Assembly (NCBI GenBank): GCA_963971535.1
Contig: OZ020587.1
Location: forward strand, 155,145,668-155,209,667
DNA from: Notolepis coatsorum
Lineage: Eukaryota; Chordata; Actinopteri; Aulopiformes; Paralepididae
Length of the DNA stretch: 64,000 nt
Reading direction: 5' to 3'
The notes beneath the pieces were generated by a model. It saw nothing but the letters and a program-made list of their open reading frames with translations. It was not told where the DNA came from and searched no databases. Below, one piece after another: positions 42,801 through 53,880 of this stretch. Made by a program: the position numbers and the translations under genes. Each line of letters starts with the position of its first letter. Within the stretch, counting starts at the first letter, position 1.

Positions 42801-43805
42801 CTGTGCAGCATCACACCTGGACAAGAGGAAGGGGAACTATGCGAGAATGCTATTCATCGACTACAGCTCGGCATTCAATACCATAGTCCCCTCCAAACTC
42901 ATAGCCGAGCTCAGGGACCTGGGCTTGAACTATGACCTGACTGCCAGTGGGTCTTGGACTTCCTGACGGGCAGACCCCAGGTGGTGAGAGCAGGCAACTG
43001 CACCTCCTCATCCATCACCCTCAACATAGGGGCCCCCCAGGGCTGTGTTCTGAGTCCCCTCCTCTACTCCCTGTACACACACGACTGTGTGGCTCAGCGG
43101 AGTAGCAACACAATCATCAAATTTGCTGACGACACAGTGGTGGTGGGCCTGATCTCTGCAAACGACGAGAGGGCCTACCTGGAAGAGGTCAAGGTCCTGG
43201 CGGGATGGTGCCAGGAAAACAGCCTCTCCCTGAACGTCAGCAAAACAAAGGAGATGATTGTGGACTTCAGGAGGTCGGGGGTCAAGGACTACAGCCCCCT
43301 CAGCATCGACGGGGCACCGGTTGAGAGAGTGAACAGCTTTAAGTACCTCGGAGCCTACATATCCGAGGACTTGACATGGACCACACACATTGACAGTGTT
43401 GTGAAGAAGGCACGACAACGCCTCTACTTCCTCAGGCGCCTAAGGAAGTTCCAAGTCAGTCAGAAGATCCTTAAGAACTTCTACTCATGTACAATAGAGA
43501 GCATCCTGACTGGCAACATCACCTCCTGGTTTGGGAATAGCACTGCACAAGACCGAAGCAGACTACAAAGAGTGACACGTTCAGCCGAACGCACAATTGG
43601 AGGGGGGCTCCCCACCCTCCAGAACATTTACAACAAGCGGTGCAGGGGCAAGGCTAAGAGAATCATTAAGGACTCCAGTCACCCGAACAACTGCCTCTTT
43701 GAACTGCTGCGGTCAGGCAAGCGATACCGGAGTCTCAAGGCGAGCACAGAAAGACTCAGAAGAAGCTTCTATCCCCAGGCCATCAGGCTGCTCAACGAAC
43801 AATGA
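42801..43805 (+). pseudogene. Rex1-like RT fragment, copy B
   Basis: Encodes [12 protein letters not shown], then a frame change near 42940 (CTGACTGCCAG here versus CTCTGCCAG in copy A). From 42954 an uninterrupted 283-codon stretch with [14 protein letters not shown] and [11 protein letters not shown] runs to the natural stop at 43805. It keeps the 7 nt near 43278 and the codon near 43483 that copy A lacks. Confidence 0.85.
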
Positions 43806-44308
43806 ACACTACACAACAACCATCAAACGCACATAGCACACACATCCACATGCACACACTCACTTTAAACAAACACACTGTAGCACCCACTCCCCACACT
43901 TTATAGCACACACTCACTTTAAACAAACACACTGTAGCACCCACTCCCCACACTTTATATTTATTGATAAAGGATTGCACTACAACTCGTACACCTTACT
44001 GTAAATTGTACCTAAACTGTACCTCATCCCATTTCTGCTTTGCACTATATAGTATTGTATATTAGTACACTGCATAGTATTGTATATTATATGGTAACTC
44101 AGTTACGTCTATTCTGCATCGAACATTGTACATATGTCTATACTGAACACTGTGACCTCATTTTCTACTTCTAATTTACATGCTATACTATGTTATTTGA
44201 TACTTATCTTGTCTAGCACAGTCTCTGGAGCGTAACAGTAAGAAGCATTTTGTATAAAAGTATTCTGTACTTCTGTATGACAACTATTAAAGAAACTTGA
44301 AACTTGAG
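42801..44308 (+). mobile_element. Rex1/Babar-like LINE, copy B (5'-truncated)
   Basis: Starts within RT at the block equivalent to 27525 of copy A and ends with the same 3' UTR and ACTTGAAACTTGAG tail. More severely truncated than copy A. Inserted into the inverted LINE-tail repeat at 42336-42800/44309-44500. Confidence 0.85.
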
Positions 44309-44846
44309 GTGTATAGAAGGATTATATGCGGGTATATTCAGACAGATATGGTATACTGTATATGCAGTAAATATAAATGGATATATACATCACTGTTGTA
44401 CACAATATGTAGTGGTGTGTATATATATACTGTATTATATATATATTTAGTGGTGTGTATATATACTGTAAATATATATACATATACCATTTTTATGTGC
44501 AACTGTTCTCACAGGAAAGCTGGGTCTCTGGAAAACAACGTCAAATGTTCTTGTTTTCTTGCAGACCTGTTTTCGCTGGACAGTGAGGAACAATGGTTAC
44601 ATTAACAAGGAAACGTCTGTCTTCACACTGTCTTCACTTACATACATTCTTTAGTAATCACAACGTTTCAGTCAAATGACCATCGTCAGGTATCTGGACG
44701 AATACTAGTGTTTCACTATGCTGCTTATATGTGCTAAGTTTTCAATACATATTCACTGCATAAAAGTAGCAGTATCTTATAGGCTAAACTTTAGGAGTTT
44801 ACTTTCCTCCCCAGATTACCCAGAGTTACTGTAAGTAAATCACAAG
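44309..44846. other. AT-rich repeat remnant and unannotated sequence
   Basis: 44309-44500 continues the inverted LINE-tail repeat (AAGGATTATATGCGGGTATA). 44500-44846 has no recognised family. Confidence 0.45.
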
Positions 44847-45225
44847 ATTGCAGTGTCATCACCACCGCAAGAGACACTGGTATCGAATCCGGCTGTCAGC
44901 GGTGCCTCCGGCTTGGCCGGCCGTCATACTGACACAATTGGCAGAGTCAGCGGGAGGGAAGCCGGTGGGTGGTAATCTGGTCGTTGTAAACAGCGACTCC
45001 TACAGGTAGGTCAGGGCGCCTGCACAGCAAGGGAGGGAAATGGTGAAGGTAGTGTGACCTCCCACGCGTTACACTTCACCAATGAGAGTCCGCGCTGTCA
45101 GGTGAAAAGAGGCTGCTGGCTGTCTCCTATGTATCGGAGGAAGCATGTGATAGACTTCAGGGCTCCCTAGACCGACCAGTGGGGGGGCACATGCGCGCAA
45201 CGACCAGGAAGGGGAGGGGGAATTG

Positions 45226-46379
<1,154 letters not shown>

Positions 46380-46477
46380 TCATTTAGTTATCATAAATAT
46401 TTATTGGTGTAATAAGGACCTTATACTGTAGTTTTTCCACCAGATCATAATCGACCACCGCAACACTTCCGGTATTT

Positions 46478-47121
46478 TGATTGATTGATTGATTGAAAAC
46501 TTTATTAACAGATTGCAGAATGGGTACAATACAGTACAGCTCAATACACACAATTGTTAAGGGGATGCAGACCAGAGAAAGACTTTCGTCTTGTTTACAT
46601 CAGGGTCCCCCATTTTCAATTCATCAGGACATATATGACATACATGACATACAGATAGGCCTACTGCTACATCTATACATTTATGACATACCAGATTTGC
46701 AAATACAGTACTGTTTGTGATACAAAAAGAGTCAAGAAAAGGGAGTATATACATTTGACGTAGAAACTGTACATTGGAGGAGGTTGGGTGGGGTTGTGTG
46801 GGGGGGGGGGGTTGGGTACATTGGGATATTGGGATATTGACAAAAAATGTTGAGCTCATGGGAGAGAGCGGGGGAGGGATGAATGAATGAAAACTTTATT
46901 TAACAGATTGCAGAATGGGTACAATACAGTACAGCTCAATACACACAACTGTTAAGGGGATGCAGACCAGAGAAAGACTTTCGTCTTGTAAACAAGAATA
47001 CCCTGAAGACTCTGGCAGGAGCACTCATTCAAGGGTACTACGACTATGCTTGCACCTCATGGTACCAAAGCACCTCAAAGGCGCTAAAAACAAAATTACA
47101 AACATCTCAAAACAAACTGGT
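46478..47121 (-). mobile_element. Two LINE 3' tails and an inverted ORF piece
   Basis: Two minus-oriented 3' tails start (TTGA)n at 46478 and (GAAT)n at 46881, both followed by AACAGATTGCAGAATGGGTAC. The second switches at about 46989 to a plus-oriented ORF2 piece (46989-47121, AAGACTCTGGCAGGAGCACT) before the next tail. The order is rearranged compared with a normal LINE. Confidence 0.7.
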
Positions 47122-48550
47122 CATTGATTGATTGATTGATTGAAAAGTTTATTAACAGATTGCAGAATGGGTACAGTACAGTACAGCTCAATACATACAA
47201 TTGTTAAGAGGATGCAGACCTGAGAAAGACTTTTGTCTTGTTTCCATCAGGGTCCCCCATTTTCAATTCATCATATGACACACACGACATACAGATAGAC
47301 AGTACTGCTACATCTATACATTTATGACATACCAGATTTTCAAATACAGTACTGTTTGTGATACTAAAAAAATACAGAAAAAGAGTGTATATACATTTGA
47401 CATAGAAACTGTGCATTGGAGGAGGTTGGGTAGGTGGGGTGGGGCTGTACATTGGAGGTGGGGGACACACACTGTACATTGGAATACTGACATACATTTG
47501 ACATAGAAACTGTACATTGGAGGAGGTTGGGTAGGTGGGGTTGGGTGGGGCTGTACATTGGAGGTGGGGGGGGGGGGGGGGGTTGGGTACATTGGAATAA
47601 TGACAAAGCCATGCTTGGTCTTTATTGTACAACTGGGTTAGGACATTTGTAGGGGCCAGTTTTGAATTGCAGTCTCCCGTAGGTGTTCTTTGAGAGTGTT
47701 TTTGAAGGTGGGTAGTGATTCACATTCCTTTACAGCTTTGGGTAGGGCGTTCCACATTGTTGTGGCATAATTGCAAAACGTGTTTAGTCCCTTGTTTGAG
47801 CCGAATCTGGGTTTTACATGATTTGTGGAGCTCCCTCTGGTGTTGTGATCGTGGTATTCACTGACCTTTGGGAAGTATTTTGACATTTTGTCAGACTACT
47901 GCTTGACCTTACTCCTAGACCTCACCCCTGCCCACTTTGACAACCTAGGATGGCTTAGAGTAGACGACAGAGTACAGCAACTTGCAATGGGCCTGGTCTA
48001 CACAAGATACACTACACGACCAAGGTACCCATGTACATGTCAAAATACTTCCCACAGGTCAGTGAATACCACGATCACAACACCAGAGGGAGCTCCACAA
48101 ATCATGTAAAACCCAGATTCGGCTCAAACAAGGGACTAAACACGTTTCGCATTATGCCACATCAATGTGGAACGCCCTACCCAAAGCTGTAAAGGAATGT
48201 GAATCACTACCCACCTTCAAAAACACTCTCAAAGAACACCTACGGGAGACTGCAATTCGAAACTGGCCCCTACAAATGTCGTAACCCAGTTGTACAATAA
48301 AGACCAAGCAGGCTTTGTCAGTATTCCAATGTACCCAACCCCCCCCCCCCCCCCCCCCCACCTCCAATGTACAGCCCCACCCAACCCCACCCCCCTACCC
48401 AACCTCCTCCAATGTACAGTTTCTATGTCAAATGTATGTCAGTATTCCAATGTACAGTGTGTGTGTCCCCTAACCACCCCCCCCCCCCCCCACCTCCAAT
48501 GTACAGCCCCCACCCCACCTACCCAACCTCCTCCAATGCACAGTTTCTAT
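47122..48550. mobile_element. LINE 3' ends in head-to-head palindrome
   Basis: A minus-oriented LINE end (tail at 47122, ORF2 end on the minus strand at 47638-47886, reading MSKYFPKVSEYHDHNTRG) abuts a plus-oriented copy. In the plus copy the ORF2 end is at about 47888-48290, followed by its 3' UTR with repeated CCTCCAATGTACAG blocks. The overlapping parts, 47402-47887 and 48037-48550, are inverted repeats around a spacer of about 150 bp. The ORF2 piece resembles CR1/L2-type C-termini (PKAVKECESLPTFKNTLKEH). The plus arm ends at the N gap. Confidence 0.75.
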
Positions 48551-48750
48551 NNNNNNNNNNNNNNNNNNNNNNNNNNNNNNNNNNNNNNNNNNNNNNNNNN
48601 NNNNNNNNNNNNNNNNNNNNNNNNNNNNNNNNNNNNNNNNNNNNNNNNNNNNNNNNNNNNNNNNNNNNNNNNNNNNNNNNNNNNNNNNNNNNNNNNNNNN
48701 NNNNNNNNNNNNNNNNNNNNNNNNNNNNNNNNNNNNNNNNNNNNNNNNNN
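48551..48750. other. Assembly gap (200 N)
   Basis: Exactly 200 Ns. Frames spanning it are meaningless. It begins where the plus arm of the LINE palindrome is cut off. Confidence 1.
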
Positions 48751-49996
48751 AAAGAGGTGTGGGAAACGGTGGGGAAAAAGAGGAAGAAACAGATGGAGAG
48801 GAACGACAGCGATGGGGGAAATAGCCAGGGCAAGGGTAAGGGGTCGGGTGGTGACGTGGAGAGTAGGGGGGAGGAGAGTGGGGGAGAAGGGTGGAAGAGG
48901 AAGAAAGTGAGGGGCGATAGCTCAAGTGGGCCAGGAGGCGAGGGTGCTGGAAAAGTGATTCATATGGTGATTAGGCTTGAGGGGGAGAGGGGAGAGAGGA
49001 GAATAGGCAGGCTCACATTGCCCAAACTCATTTACGAAGGTAAAGTACGCAAGAGTTTTGTGGGATGGGAACCTGGCCGTAGGGGTGTGGTAGTGAGGAG
49101 CAGGCGGGGAGGGCTAGGAGGTTGAGGAGCATTGGTGGGGAGGGTATACGGGAGGTGGTGAGAGTAGGGGAGAAGAGATGTAAGGGGGTGATAGCTGGGG
49201 TGCCGGTCGAGATGGACGTAGGGCAGCTGGTGGACGAGTTAAGGGAGGACAGGCGAAATGGCACAGTTAAGAGAGTAGAAAGGATGAAGAGGGGAGCGGA
49301 TAGGACAGAGACGGAGACGGTAGTGATTGAGTTTGAGGGTGGGGATGTTTGCAGGGCAAATGGTGTATAGGGTTAGGGAATTTGTTCAGAATCCTCTTAG
49401 GTGTTATAGGTGCCAGGAGTTTGGCCATATAGCTACCACGTGTAGGAAGGGGCAGAGGTGCGCTAGGTGTGGTGGGGAACATGACTATGGGAAGTGTGGA
49501 GAGGGAGTGAAGCCGATGTGCTGTAGTTGTGGTGGGGAGCATAGTGTAGCGTTTAGGGGGTGTGAAGTGATGAAGAAGGAGTTCGAGGTGATGAAGAAGG
49601 AGGTCGCGGTTCGGAGAGTGAGAAGGGAGGGTAAGTTATCGTATGCTGAGGCGGTTAGCAGGGTAGGACAGGGAAGCCAAGAAAGGGTGCAGGGGGTTGG
49701 AGAAGGGCATTTGGCAGAGGGTAGAGCAGGAGGATAGAGAGAGGGTAAGGGAGGAGAAATTTGGTATTGTGGCCTTCGTGGCAGGGGTAGTTAATGGTCT
49801 GGCAGAGGCTAAGGGTAGAACAGCTACGGTAAAGATGATTGTTAGGGTAGCGGTTCAACATTTGGGAATGGAAGGTCTGAAATGGGAGAAGGTGGTTAGG
49901 GAATTGGATGAGAGGGCTGTGAGGGACCAAGAAGCCCAGAATAAGATCGCAGGGGGCAAGGAGTGTCCCGCAAAGGGGGGCTCAGACAGGAAGTAG
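48751..49996 (+). pseudogene. LINE ORF1 with CCHC zinc knuckles, three frames
   Basis: A nucleic-acid-binding ORF1/gag-like protein. It has a charged Lys/Gly-rich N-terminus (frame from 48751), an RNA-recognition-like middle (GVIAGVPVEMDVGQLV, frame 49122-49370), then zinc knuckles in the frame from 49327: CYRCQEFGHIATTC, CARCGGEHDYGKC and CCSCGGEHSVAFRGC. The C-terminal block EEKFGIVAFVAGVV is in the frame ending at 49996. At least three frame changes show it is no longer coding as one protein. The best match by pattern is fish jockey/I-group LINE ORF1. Confidence 0.7.
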
Positions 49997-50150
49997 CAGC
50001 AATAGCTGCACTCCAATGGACAATGTAGGGGATGACGGGTTCCAGTAGACTGCGGGAAAAGAAGAAGAAGAGCCCATCAAAAGAATTGCGGAGGGCAGTA
50101 ATACGCCACGATGCGTCTACACTGCCGAAAATTCAAAAGAAGAAGAAGAA
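48751..50150 (+). mobile_element. LINE with ORF1 only (ORF2 absent)
   Basis: A zinc-knuckle ORF1 (48751-49996) is followed within about 160 bp by a 3' end rich in AAGAAGAAGAAG (about 50060-50155), a tail type I recall from I/Nimb-like fish LINEs. No endonuclease or RT sequence lies between. The 5' end is hidden by the gap. Confidence 0.65.
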
Positions 50151-50306
50151 GATCTCATTGTGCATCTTGAGACAGGATAGATAGACTCTCTATCCTACAA
50201 CACGACTGGACATCTTCGAAAATGGAGGTGATTTTACACAAATACATTTGATTATATTTAGTAAACGAGAACCGATATTACATTGGGCCACAATTGTGCA
50301 TGCATA

Positions 50307-52371
50307 CTAATACATCGTGATTTGTCTTTTATTTTTTAACCATTATTATGATTATTATTAATATCATTTGCACTGCAGGATGTAGATACCAGGATATTGC
50401 ACCCCGCGCGTGCTAGCTAGGACGATGCTAAGCTAAAGGCTAACAACGTTAGCTGCACGCTTTGCTCTCTTAGTTTTGGGACGTTTTTGGGTCGAATATT
50501 AAGTAAAGGTTGGCTTTTATAATAGCTTAGCTAACGGTATAAATATCACTACGCAAATAAAATATCGTAAATAATATGAAACCTAGGTAGTAGCGCCCGG
50601 CGAGCAGCAGCTAGCTAGTTAGTTATAGCCGCGGCCTGGTAGTGAGGCTTCAGTTCTGCAGGATGTCTGGAGACGAAACACACTATATCCTATATAACTG
50701 TATTTGAATTCCTCTTGTTTCTTTGTTTACATACATTGCTTACAGCTTGTGTTATTATATTACGTTTTATTGTATTTTCTTTTTCTTGTGGCCATCTTTG
50801 TCTATATGTCATAATTGGTCAAGGTAATTGGTCAAGTATATTATTATTATATACTTATTGTTATGTGTCTTGTAATAAGCCCATATGGGCTGGGCATACA
50901 CCTGTATGTAAGACACGAAAATAAAAACATAAAATTAAATAAAATCAACTAGCTGCATGGTTGTATTGGATCAGCAGACATCTTGGTTGCAATCAACTGG
51001 CAGGTTATCATTCATTAAACCCCTTTCACTGCCACACGACAGAGGGGTTAACCCTTTTACTATCACACAACGTTAACCTTCTGTCGTGTGGCAATGAAAG
51101 GGTTAACCCTCTGTGTATTGTTGCAGTGCAAGGGTTAACCTTCTGTCGTGTGGCAGTGAAAGGGTTAAACCCCTCTGTGTATTGTCACAGTGAAAGGGTT
51201 AACCGGCTGTCGTTTGGCAGTGAAAGGGTTTGCCGCACTATAGCAAAACGGTTAACCCTTTCACTGCGACAATACATATAGGGTTAACCCTTTCACTGCG
51301 ACAATACACATAGGGTTAACCCTTTCACTGTGACAATACACAGAGGGGTTAACCCTTTCACTGCCACACGACAGCCGGTTAACCCTTTCACTGTGCCAAT
51401 ACACAGAGGGGTTAACCCTTTCACTGCCACACGACAGCCGGTTAACCCTTTCACTGTGCCAATACACAGAGGGGTTAACCCTTTCACTGCCAGACGACAG
51501 GAGGTTAACCCTTTCACTGCAACAATACACAGAGGGTTAACCCTTTCACTGCCACACGACAGAAGGTTAACGTTGTGTGATAGTAAAAGGGTTAACCTTC
51601 TGTCGTGTGGCAGTGAAAGGGTTTTAATTAATGATAACCTGCCAGTTGATTGCAACCAAGATGTCTGCTGATCCAATACAACCATGCAGCTAGTTGATTT
51701 GATTTGATGTTTTTTATTTTCGTGTCTTACATACAGGTGTATGCCCAGCCCATATGGGCTTACAAGACACATAAACAATAAGTATATAATAATAATATAC
51801 TTGACCAATTAACTTGACAAATGACATATAGACCAAGATGGCCACAGGAAAAAGAAAATACAATAAAACGTAATATAAACACAAGCTGTAAGCAATGTAT
51901 GTAAACAAAGAAACAAGAGGAATTCAAATACAGTTATATAGGATATAACGTCCCAGACAATAAGAGTGACTGAGATTGGTTCCGTTAGTGTTTTTTGTCT
52001 CCAGACATCCTGCAGAACTGAAGCCTCACGACCAGGCCGCTGCTATCACTAGCTAGCTGCTAGCTGCTGCTCGCCGGGCGCTACTACCGAGGTTTCATAT
52101 TATTTACGATATTTTATTTGCGTAGTGATCAAAGGTACCGTTAGCTAAGCTAATATAAAAGCCAACCTTTACTTAATATTCGACCCAAAAACGTCCCAAA
52201 ACTAAGAGCGCAAAGCGTGCAGCTAACGTTGTTAGCCTTTAGCTTAGCATCGTCCTAGCTAGCACGCGCGGCGTGCAATATCCTGGTATCTATGTCCTGC
52301 AGTGCAAATAATATTAATAATAATCATAATAATGGTTAAAAAATACAAGACAAATCACGATGTATTAGTAC
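50307..52371. repeat. 2-kb foldback palindrome
   Basis: The left arm starts TACTAATACATCGTGATTTG and the right arm ends with its inverse (ATGTATTAGTA). Inverted similarity continues to the centre near 51320-51340. Arms differ by scattered substitutions (about 4-5% by eye in the outer 120 bp) and by a roughly 55-bp extra block in the right arm near 51951-52005, so it is not an assembly mirror artefact. The centre (51020-51640) is made of GGGTTAAC minisatellite units facing both ways. No TSD was found and no transposase is encoded. Confidence 0.8.
51020..51640. repeat. Inverted minisatellite with AAAGGGTTAAC core
   Basis: Alternating units such as TGTCGTGTGGCAGTGAAAGG + GTTAACC and TGTGTATTGTCACAGTGAAA + GGGTTAAC. 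They run in plus sense from about 51075 to 51250 and in inverse sense from about 51250 to 51580. The core AGTGAAAGGGTTAACC is shared with the array at 40364-40743. Repeat frames of 89-171 aa here are not genes. Confidence 0.85.
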
Positions 52372-52379
52372 GGTGACAT

Positions 52380-52500
52380 CATACGGTGACATCAGCCATG
52401 TTCTAGAACGTTCGGCTATGACATCACCACAAATGTTCCAGAAAGTTCGATGTTCTAGAATGTTCGGCTATGACATCATCACAAATGTTCCAGAATGTTC
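52380..52500. promoter_or_regulatory. Cluster of four heat-shock-element-like triplets with TGACATCA motifs
   Basis: Four perfect nTTCnnGAAnnTTC arrays: TTCTAGAACGTTC (52401-52413), TTCCAGAAAGTTC (52436-52448), TTCTAGAATGTTC (52453-52465) and TTCCAGAATGTTC (52488-52500). Between and before them lie TGACATCA motifs (two near 52375-52395, others near 52420 and 52471), one base from the CRE TGACGTCA. The block is roughly a 52-bp unit duplicated. The match to the HSF1 consensus is direct. Any activity is inference and no gene start is visible nearby. Confidence 0.5.
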
Positions 52501-52522
52501 GGGCAGAACTAATGTTCCTAAC

Positions 52523-52814
52523 TAGGGATGCTCGATATTGGCTTTTTTACCGATACCGATATTCCGATATTGTCCAACTCTTAATTTCCGATACCGATAT
52601 CAACCGATATCAACCGATACCGATATATGCAGGGTTTCCCCGTCCAAAAAACGGAATAATTTCAGGTAACTAATAATTTCACTGGATATATATATAACAA
52701 ATATTGTTATTGTTTTTTTTTGTTTTTAAACCGATACCGATATTTTCCGATATCACATTTTACTGCCGATATCGGCCGATAATATCGGTCGGCCGATAAT
52801 ATCGGACATCCCTA
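52523..52814. mobile_element. Non-autonomous hAT element (292 bp), inverted copy
   Basis: Same family as 1868-2161 in opposite orientation. TIRs are TAGGGATG / CATCCCTA and the TSD TTCCTAAC lies at 52515-52522 and 52815-52822. Confidence 0.9.
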
Positions 52815-52977
52815 TTCCTAACAATAGTTCCGTGGGTGAATTATGTACCATTACAATCACTACAATACCCAGTTTAATCACCTATACATTGTATATTACT
52901 GTTGCACTTTACGGTTACATTTGCACTCTGGTTGGAGGCCAAACCTCTTTCTTTGTACTGTAATTGTGCAGTACGCA

Positions 52978-53182
52978 TCCCGTTCCCACTTTATCCAATT
53001 GGGAGAGAGATTCCTAGATATTTTCACAAATTTCAAAGAAATCTTGCCAAGCCAAATTTGCTTACTGCGCTGGCAGATTATTTTACTTGTATGTGCTTAA
53101 AACTAGTTTTTAGTTCTATACATTTGTCAAGACAATTTTTGCAGTGGAGTTCTCTCTCCTGATTGGATAAAGTGGGAACAGG
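52978..53182. mobile_element. MITE with about 33-bp terminal inverted repeats
   Basis: Left end TCCCGTTCCCACTTTATCC and right end GGATAAAGTGGGAACAGGA are inverted, extending through GAGAGA to about 33 bp with a few mismatches. TSD unresolved. It lies just after a LINE-tail remnant (about 52850-52960). Confidence 0.65.
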
Positions 53183-53392
53183 ATACCAGGACATATATTT
53201 TGTGTTTACTGCAGAGTGGAGGAACTGGGAGACTGTTACTGACCAGACACTCTGTATCAGGGATGACTGTCGAAATGTAGAGCTATTTAATATTTATTTT
53301 AACAATGTAATGGCACTTTCAGCATCTTTTAATGTCCAAAAATCCTAACTATATCCCTTTTAATCTTAACATGTTTTTATCCATCCCTGCAG

Positions 53393-53525
<133 letters not shown>

Positions 53526-53880
53526 TAACGACTAAATTGGGATGAGAGGAAAATACAGAAAAACAGAAGGAGAAAAAGTGGATCAAAAAAATAATATATT
53601 GTAGTGTCATTATTTACAGGCTGTGAAGGTGGGTTGAGTGAACATTTCAGCATTGCATATTTCTTAAAAGGGCAATGCCACTGAATATAAGCTCTGAAAT
53701 GTTTATTCTACAGTATCCGTCTGTCTGCCTGCATGCCTGCCTGCCCAAATAACCCAAATAGAATAGAAAATATATAAAATAACAATTTTAGAGCAAATTT
53801 TTTTACCCATCAATGAGAGTTTTCCTATATCTATTTTTTAACTGTACAATGTTCTTGCTCATTTTAGTTTCTTCATCTAA

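Noticed and set aside
44540-44605. Possible exon after TTGTTTTCTTGCAG near 44565
   Set aside because: The acceptor looks good but only about 12 codons follow before a stop, with no protein family recognised and no donor.
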